Source: DASRAU01 sp035638075
Lineage (GTDB): Bacteria > Acidobacteriota > Polarisedimenticolia > Gp22-AA2
DNA: 64,000 nt
NCBI GenBank assembly: GCA_035638075.1
Contig: DASRAU010000024.1
Span: 124,001 to 188,000, forward strand
Direction: 5' to 3'
A model generated the notes under the pieces. That model searched no databases and had not been told where the DNA came from. It worked only from the letters and a program-made list of their open reading frames with translations. Of this stretch, positions 34,673 to 43,885 are shown piece after piece; the first letter of the stretch is position 1; every line of letters begins with the position of its first letter. The position numbers were made by a program, and so were the translations under genes.

Positions 34673-36571
34673 ATGACGAAGCCGAAGCCGCCGGCCGCGG
34701 CCGCGCCCGCGGGCGCCCCGGCCCGGGAGCCCCTCGGCGCCCGCATCGAGCGCCGCGCCGGAGCGCTCGCATTCGCGCTCCTCGCCCTGCTCGTCCTCCA
34801 GGGGATCGCCTTCATCGCCGAGTCCTCGCAGACGAGCGACGAGGCGGCGCATCTCTCGGCCGGCTACTCGTACCTGACGCGCCACGATTTCCGCCTGAAC
34901 CCGGAGCATCCCCCGCTCATCAAGGAGCTGGCGGCGCTGCCGCTTCTGCCGCTCGGCCTCGACTTCCCCGACGACCGGCTCTGGCAGATGGCGGAGGAGT
35001 GGAACATCGGCCGGCTGTTCGTGCACGAGAACCGCCTGCCGAACGACACCATCCTGTTCCTCGGCCGCCTGCCGGTGCTCGCGCTGTCGGTGCTGCTGGG
35101 CTGGGCCCTCTACCGGGTCGGACGGCGCTTCTTCGGCGCGGCCGGCGGGCTCCTGGCGCTGGCGCTCTACGTCCTCGATCCGAACGTCGTCGCCGCCTCG
35201 GGGCTGGTGACGACCGATCTCGGGATCACGCTCTTCATCTTCCTCGCCGCGGTCGCGCTGCGTGCGTGGCTCGACGGTCCGACGACGCGGCGTCTCCTGA
35301 TCCTGGGCCTCGCGACCGGCGGCGCCTTCGCCGCGAAATACACGGCGCTGTGGCTGCCGCCGATCCTGGCCGGTCTCGGGCTCTCGGTGCTGCTGCGCGA
35401 TCCGGGCCCGGCGGCCGCCTGGCAGGTGCCGCGCCTGCGGCGGCTGCTCCGCCTCGTCGTGGCGGCCCCGATCGTCATCCTGGTCGCCGCCTTCGTGCTG
35501 GCGCTGACGTACGGATTCACCGGGCTGTCGTGGTGGCTCGAGGGGTTGAACCGGACGCTGCACCACTCCGCCATCGGGCATCGCGCCTGGCTGATGGGCC
35601 AGATCTCCGACACCGGCTGGTGGTATTACTTCCCGCTGGCGTTTCTCTGGAAGACACCGCCCGGAACGCTCCTCATCCTGCTCGCGGCGGTCCTGGCGTT
35701 CGTCTTCGGGCGGCGGCTCAAGGCAAGAGACGAGTGGTTCCTGCTCGTCCCCTCGGGGATCATCCTCGTCATCGTCTGCGCGTGGAAGGTGAACATCGGC
35801 TTGCGGCACCTGCTGCCGTTGTATCCCTTTCTTTTCCTGTTCGCCGGCCGCCTGGTGCAGCCGGGACCCGCCGGCGCTTCGGCCCCTGCGCCCGCCGCGC
35901 CGCGCCGCCTGCGCTTCGTGGGGGTCCTCGTGGCCACGGGGCTGGCGTGGAACGGCGTCGAGGCGGTGCGCATCACCCCGGAGCACCTGGCGTACTTCAA
36001 CTTCCTGGTCGGTGGCCCGGCCGGCGGCCACAACGACCTGCTCGACTCGAACTGCGACTGGGGCCAGGCCTCGAAGGCGCTGAAGCGCTACCTCGACGCC
36101 CAGGGTGTGCCGATGATCTACTGCGCCTTCACCGGCAACTCGGACCCCTGGTATTACGGCGTGCGCTACCAGTACGCGCCGGGCTCCGGGAACATGCGCA
36201 GCTCGAAGGACCGTCCGGCCCGCATGCCGGACGACGCGCCGCGCGAGCTCTTCGCCATCAACGCGATGGTGCTCCACTCGCTGCACTTCAGCGACCACCA
36301 CCTGTACGACTGGCTGCAGGATCGCACGCCCATCGCGCGCCCGGGCTGGGCCTGGTTCGTCTACGACATCACCAAGGACGCCGACGCGCACGCCATGCTC
36401 GCGGCGCTGTGCCTGTCGTTCGGGCTGCTCGACCTGGCGGAGGACCAGGCGCGGCGGACGCTCAGTTTCGCGCCGGGCCATCCGATGGCGGAGAAGGTCC
36501 TGCAGGTGGTGGCCGAGCGCCGGGCTTCGCCTCAAGCGACTCCAGCACCCGAATCGCCGCCGCGTCCATGA
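34673..36571 (+). CDS. GT39-type membrane glycosyltransferase, divergent paralog
   Basis: A 632-residue GT-C enzyme sharing the layout of its divergent neighbour. An acidic loop motif (SSQTSDEAAHLSAGYSYLTR) is followed by LNPEHPPLIKELAALPLLP, about ten spans, and a C-terminal soluble domain with LLDSNCDWGQASKALKRYLD. The last 60 residues look like a short TPR-type helical pair (AEDQARRTLSFAPGHPMAEK). It probably glycosylates envelope lipids or proteins from a polyprenyl-phosphate sugar. Its 3' end overlaps the convergent TMTC-like gene by 110 bases. Confidence 0.82.
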   Translation: MTKPKPPAAAAPAGAPAREPLGARIERRAGALAFALLALLVLQGIAFIAESSQTSDEAAHLSAGYSYLTRHDFRLNPEHPPLIKELAALPLLPLGLDFPDDRLWQMAEEWNIGRLFVHENRLPNDTILFLGRLPVLALSVLLGWALYRVGRRFFGAAGGLLALALYVLDPNVVAASGLVTTDLGITLFIFLAAVALRAWLDGPTTRRLLILGLATGGAFAAKYTALWLPPILAGLGLSVLLRDPGPAAAWQVPRLRRLLRLVVAAPIVILVAAFVLALTYGFTGLSWWLEGLNRTLHHSAIGHRAWLMGQISDTGWWYYFPLAFLWKTPPGTLLILLAAVLAFVFGRRLKARDEWFLLVPSGIILVIVCAWKVNIGLRHLLPLYPFLFLFAGRLVQPGPAGASAPAPAAPRRLRFVGVLVATGLAWNGVEAVRITPEHLAYFNFLVGGPAGGHNDLLDSNCDWGQASKALKRYLDAQGVPMIYCAFTGNSDPWYYGVRYQYAPGSGNMRSSKDRPARMPDDAPRELFAINAMVLHSLHFSDHHLYDWLQDRTPIARPGWAWFVYDITKDADAHAMLAALCLSFGLLDLAEDQARRTLSFAPGHPMAEKVLQVVAERRASPQATPAPESPPRP

Positions 36572-38570
36572 CCTGGCCGCCCGGATCGAGCGCCCGGGCG
36601 CGCTGGAGCGCCCCGCGCGCGCCGTCGGCATCGCCCTGCGACGCGAGCAGAAGCCCGAGCGCCTTGAGCGGCACCGGCGAGTCGGGCGCGAGACCCATCG
36701 ACTCCCGGTAGGACGCGGCCGCCTCGTCCTTGTGCCCGGCCCGCTCCAGGGCCCGTCCGAGCCGGTACCGCATGATCGGATCCTGCGGCCGGCCGGCGAC
36801 GACGGCCCGCCACGCCTCGACCGCTTCTTCGTTTCGTCCCGCCGCTTCGTGCGCCAGGGCGAGGTTGGCCAGCTTCTCCGGATCGCCGGGAGCGAGCCGC
36901 GCCGCCTCGTTCCACGCGGCGAGCGCCCCGGCCGAATCCCCCGCCTGCAGACGCACGGCGCCGAGATCGGTCCACGCGGGGGCGCTCGTCCGATCCAGCT
37001 CCACCGCGCGCTCGAGCAGCGTGCGCGCTCCTTCGAGCTCCCCCGCCTGCGCCGCCGCGTGTCCGGCGTTGACGAGATAGGTGACGTTCCCCGGCTGGTC
37101 CTCGAGCGCCGCGCGGTACTCCACGCCCGCCTCGCGCCAGCGGCCGGCGCGGCCGAGCACTCCGGCGAGGTTGTAGTGCGCGTCGCCGAACTGCGGCCAC
37201 ACCTCGACCGCGTGCCGGTAGGCGCGCTCCGCCTCCGCGTCGTCGTGCGCCCGCTCGGAGGCGGCGCCGTAGTTGAACCGGGCCCGGACGTTGTCGGGGT
37301 ACAGGCGCACGGCCGCCGCCCAGATGGTGCGATCGTCCGCCCAGTCGCGGTAACGCCAGGCGCTGCGCACGACACCCGCCGCGATCACGACGGCGAGCAC
37401 CGCGACGACGAGCCGGCGCCGCCCGGGTCGCGTGTCCGCCTGCGCCGTGGCGTACGCCAGGCCCCAGAACAGGCAGAGACCGGCCGACGGCAGGTAGAGG
37501 AGCCGCTCCGCCAGGATGGTGCCGATCGGCATCAGGAGATTCGCCACCGGCAGGAGCGGCAGCGCCAGCAGGAGCAGCGCGAATGCCGCCGCCGGACGCC
37601 GCCTCCAGTCGTGAGGGACACCCAGGGCGACCAGAAGCGCCGCCCCCGCTCCCAGACAGGCGCGCGGGTCGAAGAGCGACGCCGCCTCGGGGATCGAGAC
37701 GTAGGAGTAGTCGATCGACAGGTTCCACGGCCAGACCAGGAGCACGACGTCGCGCCAGAGCGCCGCCAGGGCGGTGAACAGGGATCGCGGCCACGGCAGG
37801 TGGGCGATCGGATTGTCGATGAAATGGGTGAAGGCCTGCGGCGCGACCGCCCCGAGGACGAACGACCGGATCGCCAGGCACACGACGAGCACGCCGAACG
37901 CCAGGCCGTGGAAGCGCAGCGAGGCGCGCGGCTTCGGCCGCAGCCGGTCCGCGGCCAGGAGCAGGAACGGCGCGGCGACGCCGCTCTCCTTCGAGAACAT
38001 CGCCAGCGGCACGAGGAGCAGCGGAGCGACACGCGCGCCGTCGAGGAAGAGCTTGAGCGCCCAGAGCGTGAACAGCGCCATGAGCAGCTCGCTGCGCCCG
38101 ACGACGAGGCCGAGCGCCTCGGTGTGAACCGGGTGTGCCGCGAACAGCAGCGCCGCCGCCATCGCCGCGGAGACGGCCGTGCCCGTGCCCGCGCCGGGGC
38201 CCGCGTTCGCGATGCCATTCGCACCCGTCGCGGCGATGATGCGCCGCGACACGCAGTAAACGAGCCCGGTGACCAGCACGTGCAGCAGCAGGTCGACGAC
38301 GCGGAACCCGAAGGCGCCCGGGCCGGTCGCCAGCCGGTTCAGCGCGAACGACAGGATGGTCACCGGCCGGTAGAGATTCGGGACCTCGCGGTCGTCCACG
38401 GTCCAGTAGCCGCGCGCCAGGATCTCGGGCAGGCGCCCGGTCTCCTGCACCAGGCGGTTCTGCTCGATTAGGCGATGGTCGTCGTGGATGAAGCCGGGAA
38501 AAATCGACGGCAGCGCGGCGAGGAGCGCGACCGCCGCCGGCAGGAGGAACGCCGGGGCCGGCCGCTTCAC
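36462..38570 (-). CDS. TMTC-like membrane protein with C-terminal TPR array
   Basis: A 702-residue protein. The first 420 residues hold about ten membrane spans with the DUF1736/TMTC-type motifs FIHDDHRLIEQN and NLYRPVTILSFALNRL. The rest is a TPR array (AERAYRHAVEVWPQFGDAHY, AGVEYRAALEDQPGN, AWNEAARLAPGDPEKLANLA and others). TMTC proteins are GT-C mannosyltransferases in animals; the bacterial members are uncharacterised. Start is a GTG overlapping the sulfatase stop (GTGA). The stop lies 110 bases inside the convergent GT39 gene. Confidence 0.82.
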   Translation of the reverse strand: MKRPAPAFLLPAAVALLAALPSIFPGFIHDDHRLIEQNRLVQETGRLPEILARGYWTVDDREVPNLYRPVTILSFALNRLATGPGAFGFRVVDLLLHVLVTGLVYCVSRRIIAATGANGIANAGPGAGTGTAVSAAMAAALLFAAHPVHTEALGLVVGRSELLMALFTLWALKLFLDGARVAPLLLVPLAMFSKESGVAAPFLLLAADRLRPKPRASLRFHGLAFGVLVVCLAIRSFVLGAVAPQAFTHFIDNPIAHLPWPRSLFTALAALWRDVVLLVWPWNLSIDYSYVSIPEAASLFDPRACLGAGAALLVALGVPHDWRRRPAAAFALLLLALPLLPVANLLMPIGTILAERLLYLPSAGLCLFWGLAYATAQADTRPGRRRLVVAVLAVVIAAGVVRSAWRYRDWADDRTIWAAAVRLYPDNVRARFNYGAASERAHDDAEAERAYRHAVEVWPQFGDAHYNLAGVLGRAGRWREAGVEYRAALEDQPGNVTYLVNAGHAAAQAGELEGARTLLERAVELDRTSAPAWTDLGAVRLQAGDSAGALAAWNEAARLAPGDPEKLANLALAHEAAGRNEEAVEAWRAVVAGRPQDPIMRYRLGRALERAGHKDEAAASYRESMGLAPDSPVPLKALGLLLASQGDADGARGALQRARALDPGGQVMDAAAIRVLESLEAKPGARPPPAGPSPPSDGPARN

Positions 38571-40012
38571 TTCGGCGATCCGCCGCCCACGTAGCCGAGC
38601 GAGCGGAGCTTCTCTTCGAGATCGTCCGGCAGCGCCGGCTCCTCCCGGTCGTTGCGCATCGGATCGCGGGCGACGACCTCGAGCAGCAGGCGCCTCAGTC
38701 TCTCCACCTCGGCCGGGTGCTCCGCCAGGACGTTCTTCGTCTCGCCGGGATCGGCCTGCAGATCGTAGAACTCCCACTGCGGCTCGGGCACGTCGGGGAT
38801 CATCAGGAGCTTGTAGCGGTCGTCGCGCATCATGCGCCACTTCCCCGCCACCCCCGGCACCTTCTGGCGCGGGTTCTCACGGTAGAAGTTGCGCCCGGAC
38901 TCGCTGTAAGCCGGAGGAGCGGGGTCTTTCGTTTCGCCGCGCGCCCACGGCACGAGGCTCACTCCTTCGAGCCCGTCGGGCCGGCGGATGCCCGCGAGAT
39001 CGAGCACCGTCGGGACGATGTCGATGGTGCGGCCGAGCGTCTCGACGATCTTTTTCTCAGGCAGGCGCCCCGGGGCGGTCACGATGAGCGGCACGCGCAC
39101 CACCGGCTCGTACAGGTACGCGCCGTGCTCGAAGAAGTAATCGTGCTCGCCGAGGCTCTCGCCGTGATCGGCCGTCACCACGACGATCGTCCGGGAGGTT
39201 GCGCCGAGCGTGTCGAGGCCCTTGAGCAGGTCGGCGATGGCGGCGTCGGCATACGCCACCTCCCCGTCGTAGTGGGCGATGGCGTGCTCGATCTCCCGAT
39301 CCGGCAGCCGCTTGAGCCCGAAGATCAGGTCGCCGCGCTCCACGCCCGGGGCCGCCTCCTCGTTGAAGGTGTGCGGTCCCTTGTAGTCCGGGTCGAAGCG
39401 CTCGGCGTACGGCGCCGGCGGATCGTACGGCCAGTGCGGCGCGTTGTAGCGCAGCCACAGGAAGAACGGGTTCTGGCGTCCCTGGCGGCCCCGCAGCCAC
39501 TGCAGCGCCTTCTTCGTCGCCTCCATGTCGTTCCGCGTCGGGACGTAGACCTTCTTGCCCTGCGGGTCGAGGTAGATGTCGGGGTCGTACACGTCGAAGT
39601 CGCGGTGCAGGCCGACGTTGAGCCCCTGCGTCACGGCGAAGGCGTCGTAGCCCGCGTCCTTGAGAACGCGTGTCAGCGTCAGCCGGCCGGCGATCGCCTC
39701 GGTGCTCTGCCCTTCGTAGCGCAGCCCGTGCGTCGGCGGGATCACGCCGGTCAGGATGGACGGGAACGACTGCACCGTCCGCCCGGCGGCGGTCACCGCC
39801 TGCCGGAAGACGACGCCGCGCGCCGCGAGCGAGTCGATCGCCGGGCTCGTCGGACGCTTGTAGCCGAGGCACCCGAGGTGGTCGGGACGCAGCGTGTCCA
39901 CCGTGATGAGCAGGACGTTGGGGTGCGGGCCAGCGACCGATCCGCCCCGGCAGGCGATGCCGAGGCCGAGAACGAGGCCGGAAAGGAGGAGTGCCGCGGT
40001 GCGGCGTCTCAC
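38567..40012 (-). CDS. Sulfatase-fold (alkaline phosphatase superfamily) lipoprotein or secreted enzyme
   Basis: A 481-residue product with a short signal and LGIACRGG, a possible lipobox. Metal-ligand motifs are ITVDTLRPDHLGCLGY and VTADHGESLGEH, as in sulfatases. The nucleophile region reads GRTVQSFPSILTGVIPPTHG: the C/S-x-P-x-R motif for formylglycine is not intact because Arg is replaced by Ile. It may be a phosphotransferase or phosphodiesterase of the same fold. GTG start at 40012 overlaps the DUF362 stop. It sits in a run of envelope genes. Confidence 0.82.
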   Translation of the reverse strand: MRRRTAALLLSGLVLGLGIACRGGSVAGPHPNVLLITVDTLRPDHLGCLGYKRPTSPAIDSLAARGVVFRQAVTAAGRTVQSFPSILTGVIPPTHGLRYEGQSTEAIAGRLTLTRVLKDAGYDAFAVTQGLNVGLHRDFDVYDPDIYLDPQGKKVYVPTRNDMEATKKALQWLRGRQGRQNPFFLWLRYNAPHWPYDPPAPYAERFDPDYKGPHTFNEEAAPGVERGDLIFGLKRLPDREIEHAIAHYDGEVAYADAAIADLLKGLDTLGATSRTIVVVTADHGESLGEHDYFFEHGAYLYEPVVRVPLIVTAPGRLPEKKIVETLGRTIDIVPTVLDLAGIRRPDGLEGVSLVPWARGETKDPAPPAYSESGRNFYRENPRQKVPGVAGKWRMMRDDRYKLLMIPDVPEPQWEFYDLQADPGETKNVLAEHPAEVERLRRLLLEVVARDPMRNDREEPALPDDLEEKLRSLGYVGGGSPK

Positions 40013-41148
40013 CTGGCGGGGACGTGCTGCCGGGACACGGTCGCCGCCCCGCCGGACGGGCGGCCGTAGCGGGAGTCGAAGAAGCGCCCCCACTGTGTTT
40101 TGCGGAAGCGCGCGATGCGCCGCCGCCCGATCGTCGGGTACCAAAGGACGTCGTGGTAGAAGTTGCTCGCCATCGGCGCCCACACGACGGCCGGCGAGTG
40201 CAGCGCCGCCTTTTCGAGGAAGCGCAGGGGACCCTTGCGCAGCATCTGGTCCCCCCAGATCACCAGCGACCGGCTCACCTTGAAGTGCAGGTTCATCCCG
40301 GAGATGTCGTCCCCCACGAGGTCGATCTGCCGCGGGTCGGCGACACCGAGGCCGCGCTCGTGGCACATGCGCAGATAGGGGATCGACAGGGGATCAAAGC
40401 CCATCAGCCGCGCCGCGACCGCGTCGATGGCGGCGGAATCCGCGCCGGCGAGGATGACGTTGCCGGTCACCGGCACCATGGTGCGCGGCCCGGCCCCGTC
40501 GCCGCAGACGGTGCCGTCCATGACGGTGAAGATCCCGGGGTGGATCTCCTTCTGCATCATCAGGAGATCGACCAGCACCTCGTGCATGTGCTTGTGCGCG
40601 TAATGGCGCACTTCCTTGAGCAGTCCGCCGAAGGAGTTCTTGATCGACCCGGTCGTGGTCGCATGGCCGTGCGTCTTGACCGTCGGCAGGTGCAGGACGT
40701 TCTTGCCCGGGTACATCGCGGGGATCTCGATCCCGTCCGGGAAGATGCGGTTCAGCATCAGGAGCGGCGACTTGAACCGGTACACCGTCCACGCGACCTC
40801 GGGCAGCGCCGTGAAGCGCAGCCCGGCGCGATCGAGGATCGGCAGCCAGCGGTTGTTGGCCGCCCCCTGCCAGGGCTCGGTGACCACCGTCTTGTTCTCG
40901 ACCGGCAAAAGGCGCGAGCGGTCGTAGCCGTCCTCGAGCAGCGCCGTCACCACCCCCTCGAGCTGCCAGGGCTGGGTCGAGCAGGCCGGGTAGTACTTGG
41001 TCCACGACAGGTTGAGCTTCAGGAGGGTCGGGACCGAGGGGTCGAGGGCCGACCGGGACCCGGCCAGCCGCATCAGGCGGCCGTAATCGCCGATGACCTT
41101 GTCGGGGCTGGTGAGGAGGGCCGCGATGCGGGCCCGGGGCGTGGCCAT
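40009..41148 (-). CDS. DUF362-domain protein
   Basis: A 379-residue soluble protein of the DUF362 family, recognised by LNLSWTKYYPACSTQPW, NVLHLPTVKTHGHATTTGSI with the following KNSFGGLL, and VILAGADSAAIDAVAARLMG. The family often carries a ferredoxin-like C terminus, but no Cys cluster is present here. Its biochemical role is unknown. The ATG at 41148 has GGAG six bases upstream; a TTG four codons earlier is less likely. TATAAT at 41165-41160 on the minus strand gives this gene its own -10 element at the UbiA stop. Confidence 0.85.
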   Translation of the reverse strand: MATPRARIAALLTSPDKVIGDYGRLMRLAGSRSALDPSVPTLLKLNLSWTKYYPACSTQPWQLEGVVTALLEDGYDRSRLLPVENKTVVTEPWQGAANNRWLPILDRAGLRFTALPEVAWTVYRFKSPLLMLNRIFPDGIEIPAMYPGKNVLHLPTVKTHGHATTTGSIKNSFGGLLKEVRHYAHKHMHEVLVDLLMMQKEIHPGIFTVMDGTVCGDGAGPRTMVPVTGNVILAGADSAAIDAVAARLMGFDPLSIPYLRMCHERGLGVADPRQIDLVGDDISGMNLHFKVSRSLVIWGDQMLRKGPLRFLEKAALHSPAVVWAPMASNFYHDVLWYPTIGRRRIARFRKTQWGRFFDSRYGRPSGGAATVSRQHVPAR

Positions 41149-41159
41149 GTGTCGCTCCA

Positions 41160-41165
41160 ATTATA
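41160..41165 (-). promoter_or_regulatory. -10 element TATAAT before the DUF362 gene
   Basis: A consensus TATAAT on the minus strand overlaps the UbiA stop codon and lies 11 bases before the DUF362 ATG. The -35 region is poor. Confidence 0.42.
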
Positions 41166-42093
41166 GAGCGGCCGGCCGCGCCACGTAGAGCAGGACCACC
41201 ACCGTCGCCCCCCACAGGCCGACGCAGAGCAGGAGCGGCCGGTCGGTCAGCAGGGCCTGCGTCGGGCTCGCCCCGCGCCCCAGCTGGTGCACGAGGTAGA
41301 GGTAGCGGAAGATGCCGTACAGCACGAAGGGCACGGTCAGGAAGAGATACGGCGTGTGCAGCCGGCTCTCCACCTCCGGGGACATCGTGTAGAACATGTA
41401 CGACACCACCGTGGACGCCGTCACGACGTTGATCATCTGGTCGATGAAGGCGACCGAGTACTCCCGCAGGATCTCGCGGTGCTCGTGCGCCTGGTCGAGG
41501 GTGACCAGCTCCTGCCGCCGCTTGCAGAAGGCCAGGAACAGCGACAGGAGGATCGTGCACATGATGAGCCAGTGCGAGATGGGCACGTTGATCACCAGCC
41601 CGCCGCCGACCGCGCGCAGGACGAACCCCGCCGCGATCACCATGACGTCGAGGATGACGACCTCCTTCAGCCAGGTGGAGTATGCGAGGTTCAGCGCCGC
41701 GTAGACGAGCAGCACCGCGCCGAAGGGCGGCGACAGCGCGAACCCGACGACGAAGGACACCGACAGCAGCACCGCGACCGCGACGATCGCCGGGACGAAG
41801 CCCAGGGCGCCGGAGGCGATCGGCCGGCGGCACTTGGTCGGGTGCCGGCGATCGCGCTCGGCGTCGAACAGGTCGTTGACGATGTAGACGGCGCCGCTGG
41901 TGGCGCAGAAGAGCACGAACGCCAGGCAGGCGCGGTACAGCGCCGTCGAATCGGTCAGCCGCAGCGAGAAGATCAGCGCCGCGAAGACCACCATGTTCTT
42001 GACCCACTGGCGCGGCCGCATGGCCGCGAGCAGGCTGACGGGGAGCGGCGGGTGCGCCGCCATCCGGCCGAGGCGCTCCGTCGGGGCGGCCAT
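41161..42093 (-). CDS. UbiA-family prenyltransferase, decaprenyl-phosphate phosphoribosyltransferase type
   Basis: A 310-residue polytopic enzyme with about eight spans. The first Asp-rich motif YIVNDLFDAERDRRHPTKCR with RPIASG, and the N-terminal MRPRQWVKNMVVFAAL, match the subgroup that moves phosphoribose onto polyprenyl phosphate (Rv3806c-like), not quinone enzymes. The product would feed arabinofuranose-type or other polyprenyl-linked glycan synthesis, consistent with neighbouring GT-C enzymes. The start overlaps the XdhC stop by one base. Assignment to the exact reaction is by motif only. Confidence 0.82.
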   Translation of the reverse strand: MAAPTERLGRMAAHPPLPVSLLAAMRPRQWVKNMVVFAALIFSLRLTDSTALYRACLAFVLFCATSGAVYIVNDLFDAERDRRHPTKCRRPIASGALGFVPAIVAVAVLLSVSFVVGFALSPPFGAVLLVYAALNLAYSTWLKEVVILDVMVIAAGFVLRAVGGGLVINVPISHWLIMCTILLSLFLAFCKRRQELVTLDQAHEHREILREYSVAFIDQMINVVTASTVVSYMFYTMSPEVESRLHTPYLFLTVPFVLYGIFRYLYLVHQLGRGASPTQALLTDRPLLLCVGLWGATVVVLLYVARPAAL

Positions 42094-42929
42094 CAGGCGA
42101 TGCGCCCGCGGCGGCGCGGCAGGGGCGTCCAGGCGCGCAGCGCGTCGGCGGCCATGGCGCCGCGGCGGACGGCGATGATCTCGGCGGCGATGCTGACGGC
42201 GATCTCCTCCGGCGTCTCGGCCCCGATCGGCAGGCCGATCGGGGCGCGCAGCGCCGCGAGATCCGCCTCGGACAGGCCCGCCTCGGCGGCGCGCGCCGCG
42301 ACCGTCGCCACCTTGCGGCGGCTGCCGATGAGGCCGACGTAGGCCGCCTCGCGGCCGAGCGCGTGACGCACCGCCGCGAGATCGGTCTTGTGGCAACGGG
42401 TCACGATGGCAACGTAGGCCCCGGCGGGGATCTCCGGCAAGGCTTCGGCGAAGTCCCTTCCTGCGAGCCGCCGCTCGGTCCCGGCCGGCAGGTCGGCCTC
42501 ACGCAGATCGGCCTCGCGGTCGTCCACGACGATGACGCGGAACCCGAGGGGCGCGGCGACGCGGGCCAGCGCCCGGCCGACGTGCCCCGATCCGAAGACG
42601 AAGAGCGGCTCCGGCGGGATGACCACCTCGACGAAGACCCGCACCGAGCCGCCGCACACCATCCCGGTCGCGGCCTCCCCCTCCTCCCGGAAGCGGTATT
42701 CCTTCTCGAAGGAGCGGCCCGAGGCCAGAGCCTCGCGCGCGTCGGCGATCACCAGCGCCTCGAAGGCGCCGCCGCCGATGCTGAAGGCGGTGCGGCCGTC
42801 CGCTTCGACGATCATCCGCGCCCCCTCGGCGCGCGGCGCCGATCCCTGGCGCGCGATCACCGTGGCGAGGGCGAGGCGGTGTCCTTCGCGGAGCCGCCGC
42901 GCCACCTCCTCGTGGAACGCGAGGGTCAT
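42093..42929 (-). CDS. xdhC: XdhC/CoxI-family molybdenum cofactor protein
   Basis: A 278-residue protein. The N-terminal XdhC domain has ALATVIARQGSAPRAEGARM and TGMVCGGSVRVFVE, and the Rossmann-type C-terminal domain has LFVFGSGHVGRALARVAAP and YVGLIGSRRK. XdhC members bind the molybdenum cofactor and deliver it, sulfurated, to xanthine-dehydrogenase-type enzymes. No such hydroxylase is in the window; the formate dehydrogenase at the left edge usually uses FdhD instead. Start and stop overlap both neighbours. Confidence 0.88.
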   Translation of the reverse strand: MTLAFHEEVARRLREGHRLALATVIARQGSAPRAEGARMIVEADGRTAFSIGGGAFEALVIADAREALASGRSFEKEYRFREEGEAATGMVCGGSVRVFVEVVIPPEPLFVFGSGHVGRALARVAAPLGFRVIVVDDREADLREADLPAGTERRLAGRDFAEALPEIPAGAYVAIVTRCHKTDLAAVRHALGREAAYVGLIGSRRKVATVAARAAEAGLSEADLAALRAPIGLPIGAETPEEIAVSIAAEIIAVRRGAMAADALRAWTPLPRRRGRIA

Positions 42930-43885
42930 CGCGCGCCGGAGGCGCCGGACGGACGTCCGTTGCGCGCGTACCAGCGCTGCCAGGCGTCGGGACTGCCGCC
43001 GATGTTCTGCCCGGTGCGCTGCGTCAGCGTCTGGACGATCGCCGGGCGCGTCTCGGCGGGAGCGGTCTTGAGCAGCCCGATGAGCCACGGCACCAGCGCC
43101 GGGTCGGGGTATTTCTGCAACGCCATCACCGCCGAGGTGCGCAGGTCCGGGGAGGAATCCCCTTCGGCCGAGCGCTTGAACAGCTCCTCGACCCCCGGCT
43201 CGTCGCGCGCCGTCAGCCCCGACAGGACCTCGCCGCGCACCTGGTCGTCCTTGTGCTCGAGCAGCCGTCCGAGCGCGGCGAGCGCCTCGGGCCCGGGGAA
43301 CTGGGCCAGCGCCTGCGCCGCGGCACGGGCCACGACCGGGTCGGGATGGAGCGCCGCTTTCTCGAGGAACGGCACCCCTTTCGGATCGGCGAGGGCCCCG
43401 ATCGCGAGACAGGTGTCCTTGAGCAGATCGGAGGTCTGGTTCTGCTCGGCGCCCTGCAGCAGCACGTCGGCCGCCGCGGGGTCGCCGCCGCCGCGCTTGA
43501 TCAGGTTGGCGACGAGGATCCGGCTGTCGTTCTGCTCGTTCATCGGGCGCAGGCGAATCGGGTTGTACGGCAGCATCATGCGGCGGTCCCGTGCGAGCAG
43601 CCCGCGCAGCACGGAGCGCGCCTCGGGGCTGGTCATGCGGGCGAGCTGCACGATCGACTGCGCCCGGATCGGCAGGCTCGGGCTCGAGAGCCCGCGGACG
43701 AACGGGGCCGGATCCCCCTTCTCGACGATGGCGTCGAGCTTCTCGGACGCCTCCTGGCGGGCTTCGCCGTCGGGGCTCTGCAGGTCCGAGAACAGCTTCT
43801 CCGGATCCTCCGCCGGAGCGCAGGCGGCGAGGACGAGAAGCAACGCCGCGATCGCCGACCGCCGCAGCGCGACCGGGAGGCTCAC
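42926..43885 (-). CDS. HEAT-repeat lipoprotein
   Basis: A 319-residue protein with signal and lipobox LLLVLAAC, then HEAT-like repeats: LFSDLQSPDGEARQEASEKL, VRGLSSPSLPIRAQSIVQLA, LEKAALHPDPVVARAAAQAL and LGRLLEHKDDQVRGEVLSGL, followed by two more. It should be an envelope-located scaffold. Start is a GTG overlapping the greA stop (GTGA). Function unknown. Confidence 0.83.
   Translation of the reverse strand: MSLPVALRRSAIAALLLVLAACAPAEDPEKLFSDLQSPDGEARQEASEKLDAIVEKGDPAPFVRGLSSPSLPIRAQSIVQLARMTSPEARSVLRGLLARDRRMMLPYNPIRLRPMNEQNDSRILVANLIKRGGGDPAAADVLLQGAEQNQTSDLLKDTCLAIGALADPKGVPFLEKAALHPDPVVARAAAQALAQFPGPEALAALGRLLEHKDDQVRGEVLSGLTARDEPGVEELFKRSAEGDSSPDLRTSAVMALQKYPDPALVPWLIGLLKTAPAETRPAIVQTLTQRTGQNIGGSPDAWQRWYARNGRPSGASGAR

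Noticed and set aside
32648..37375. A 1575-residue minus-strand frame across the glycosyltransferase genes
   Set aside because: Crosses several real genes on both strands and has Arg/Gly/Pro-rich shadow composition.
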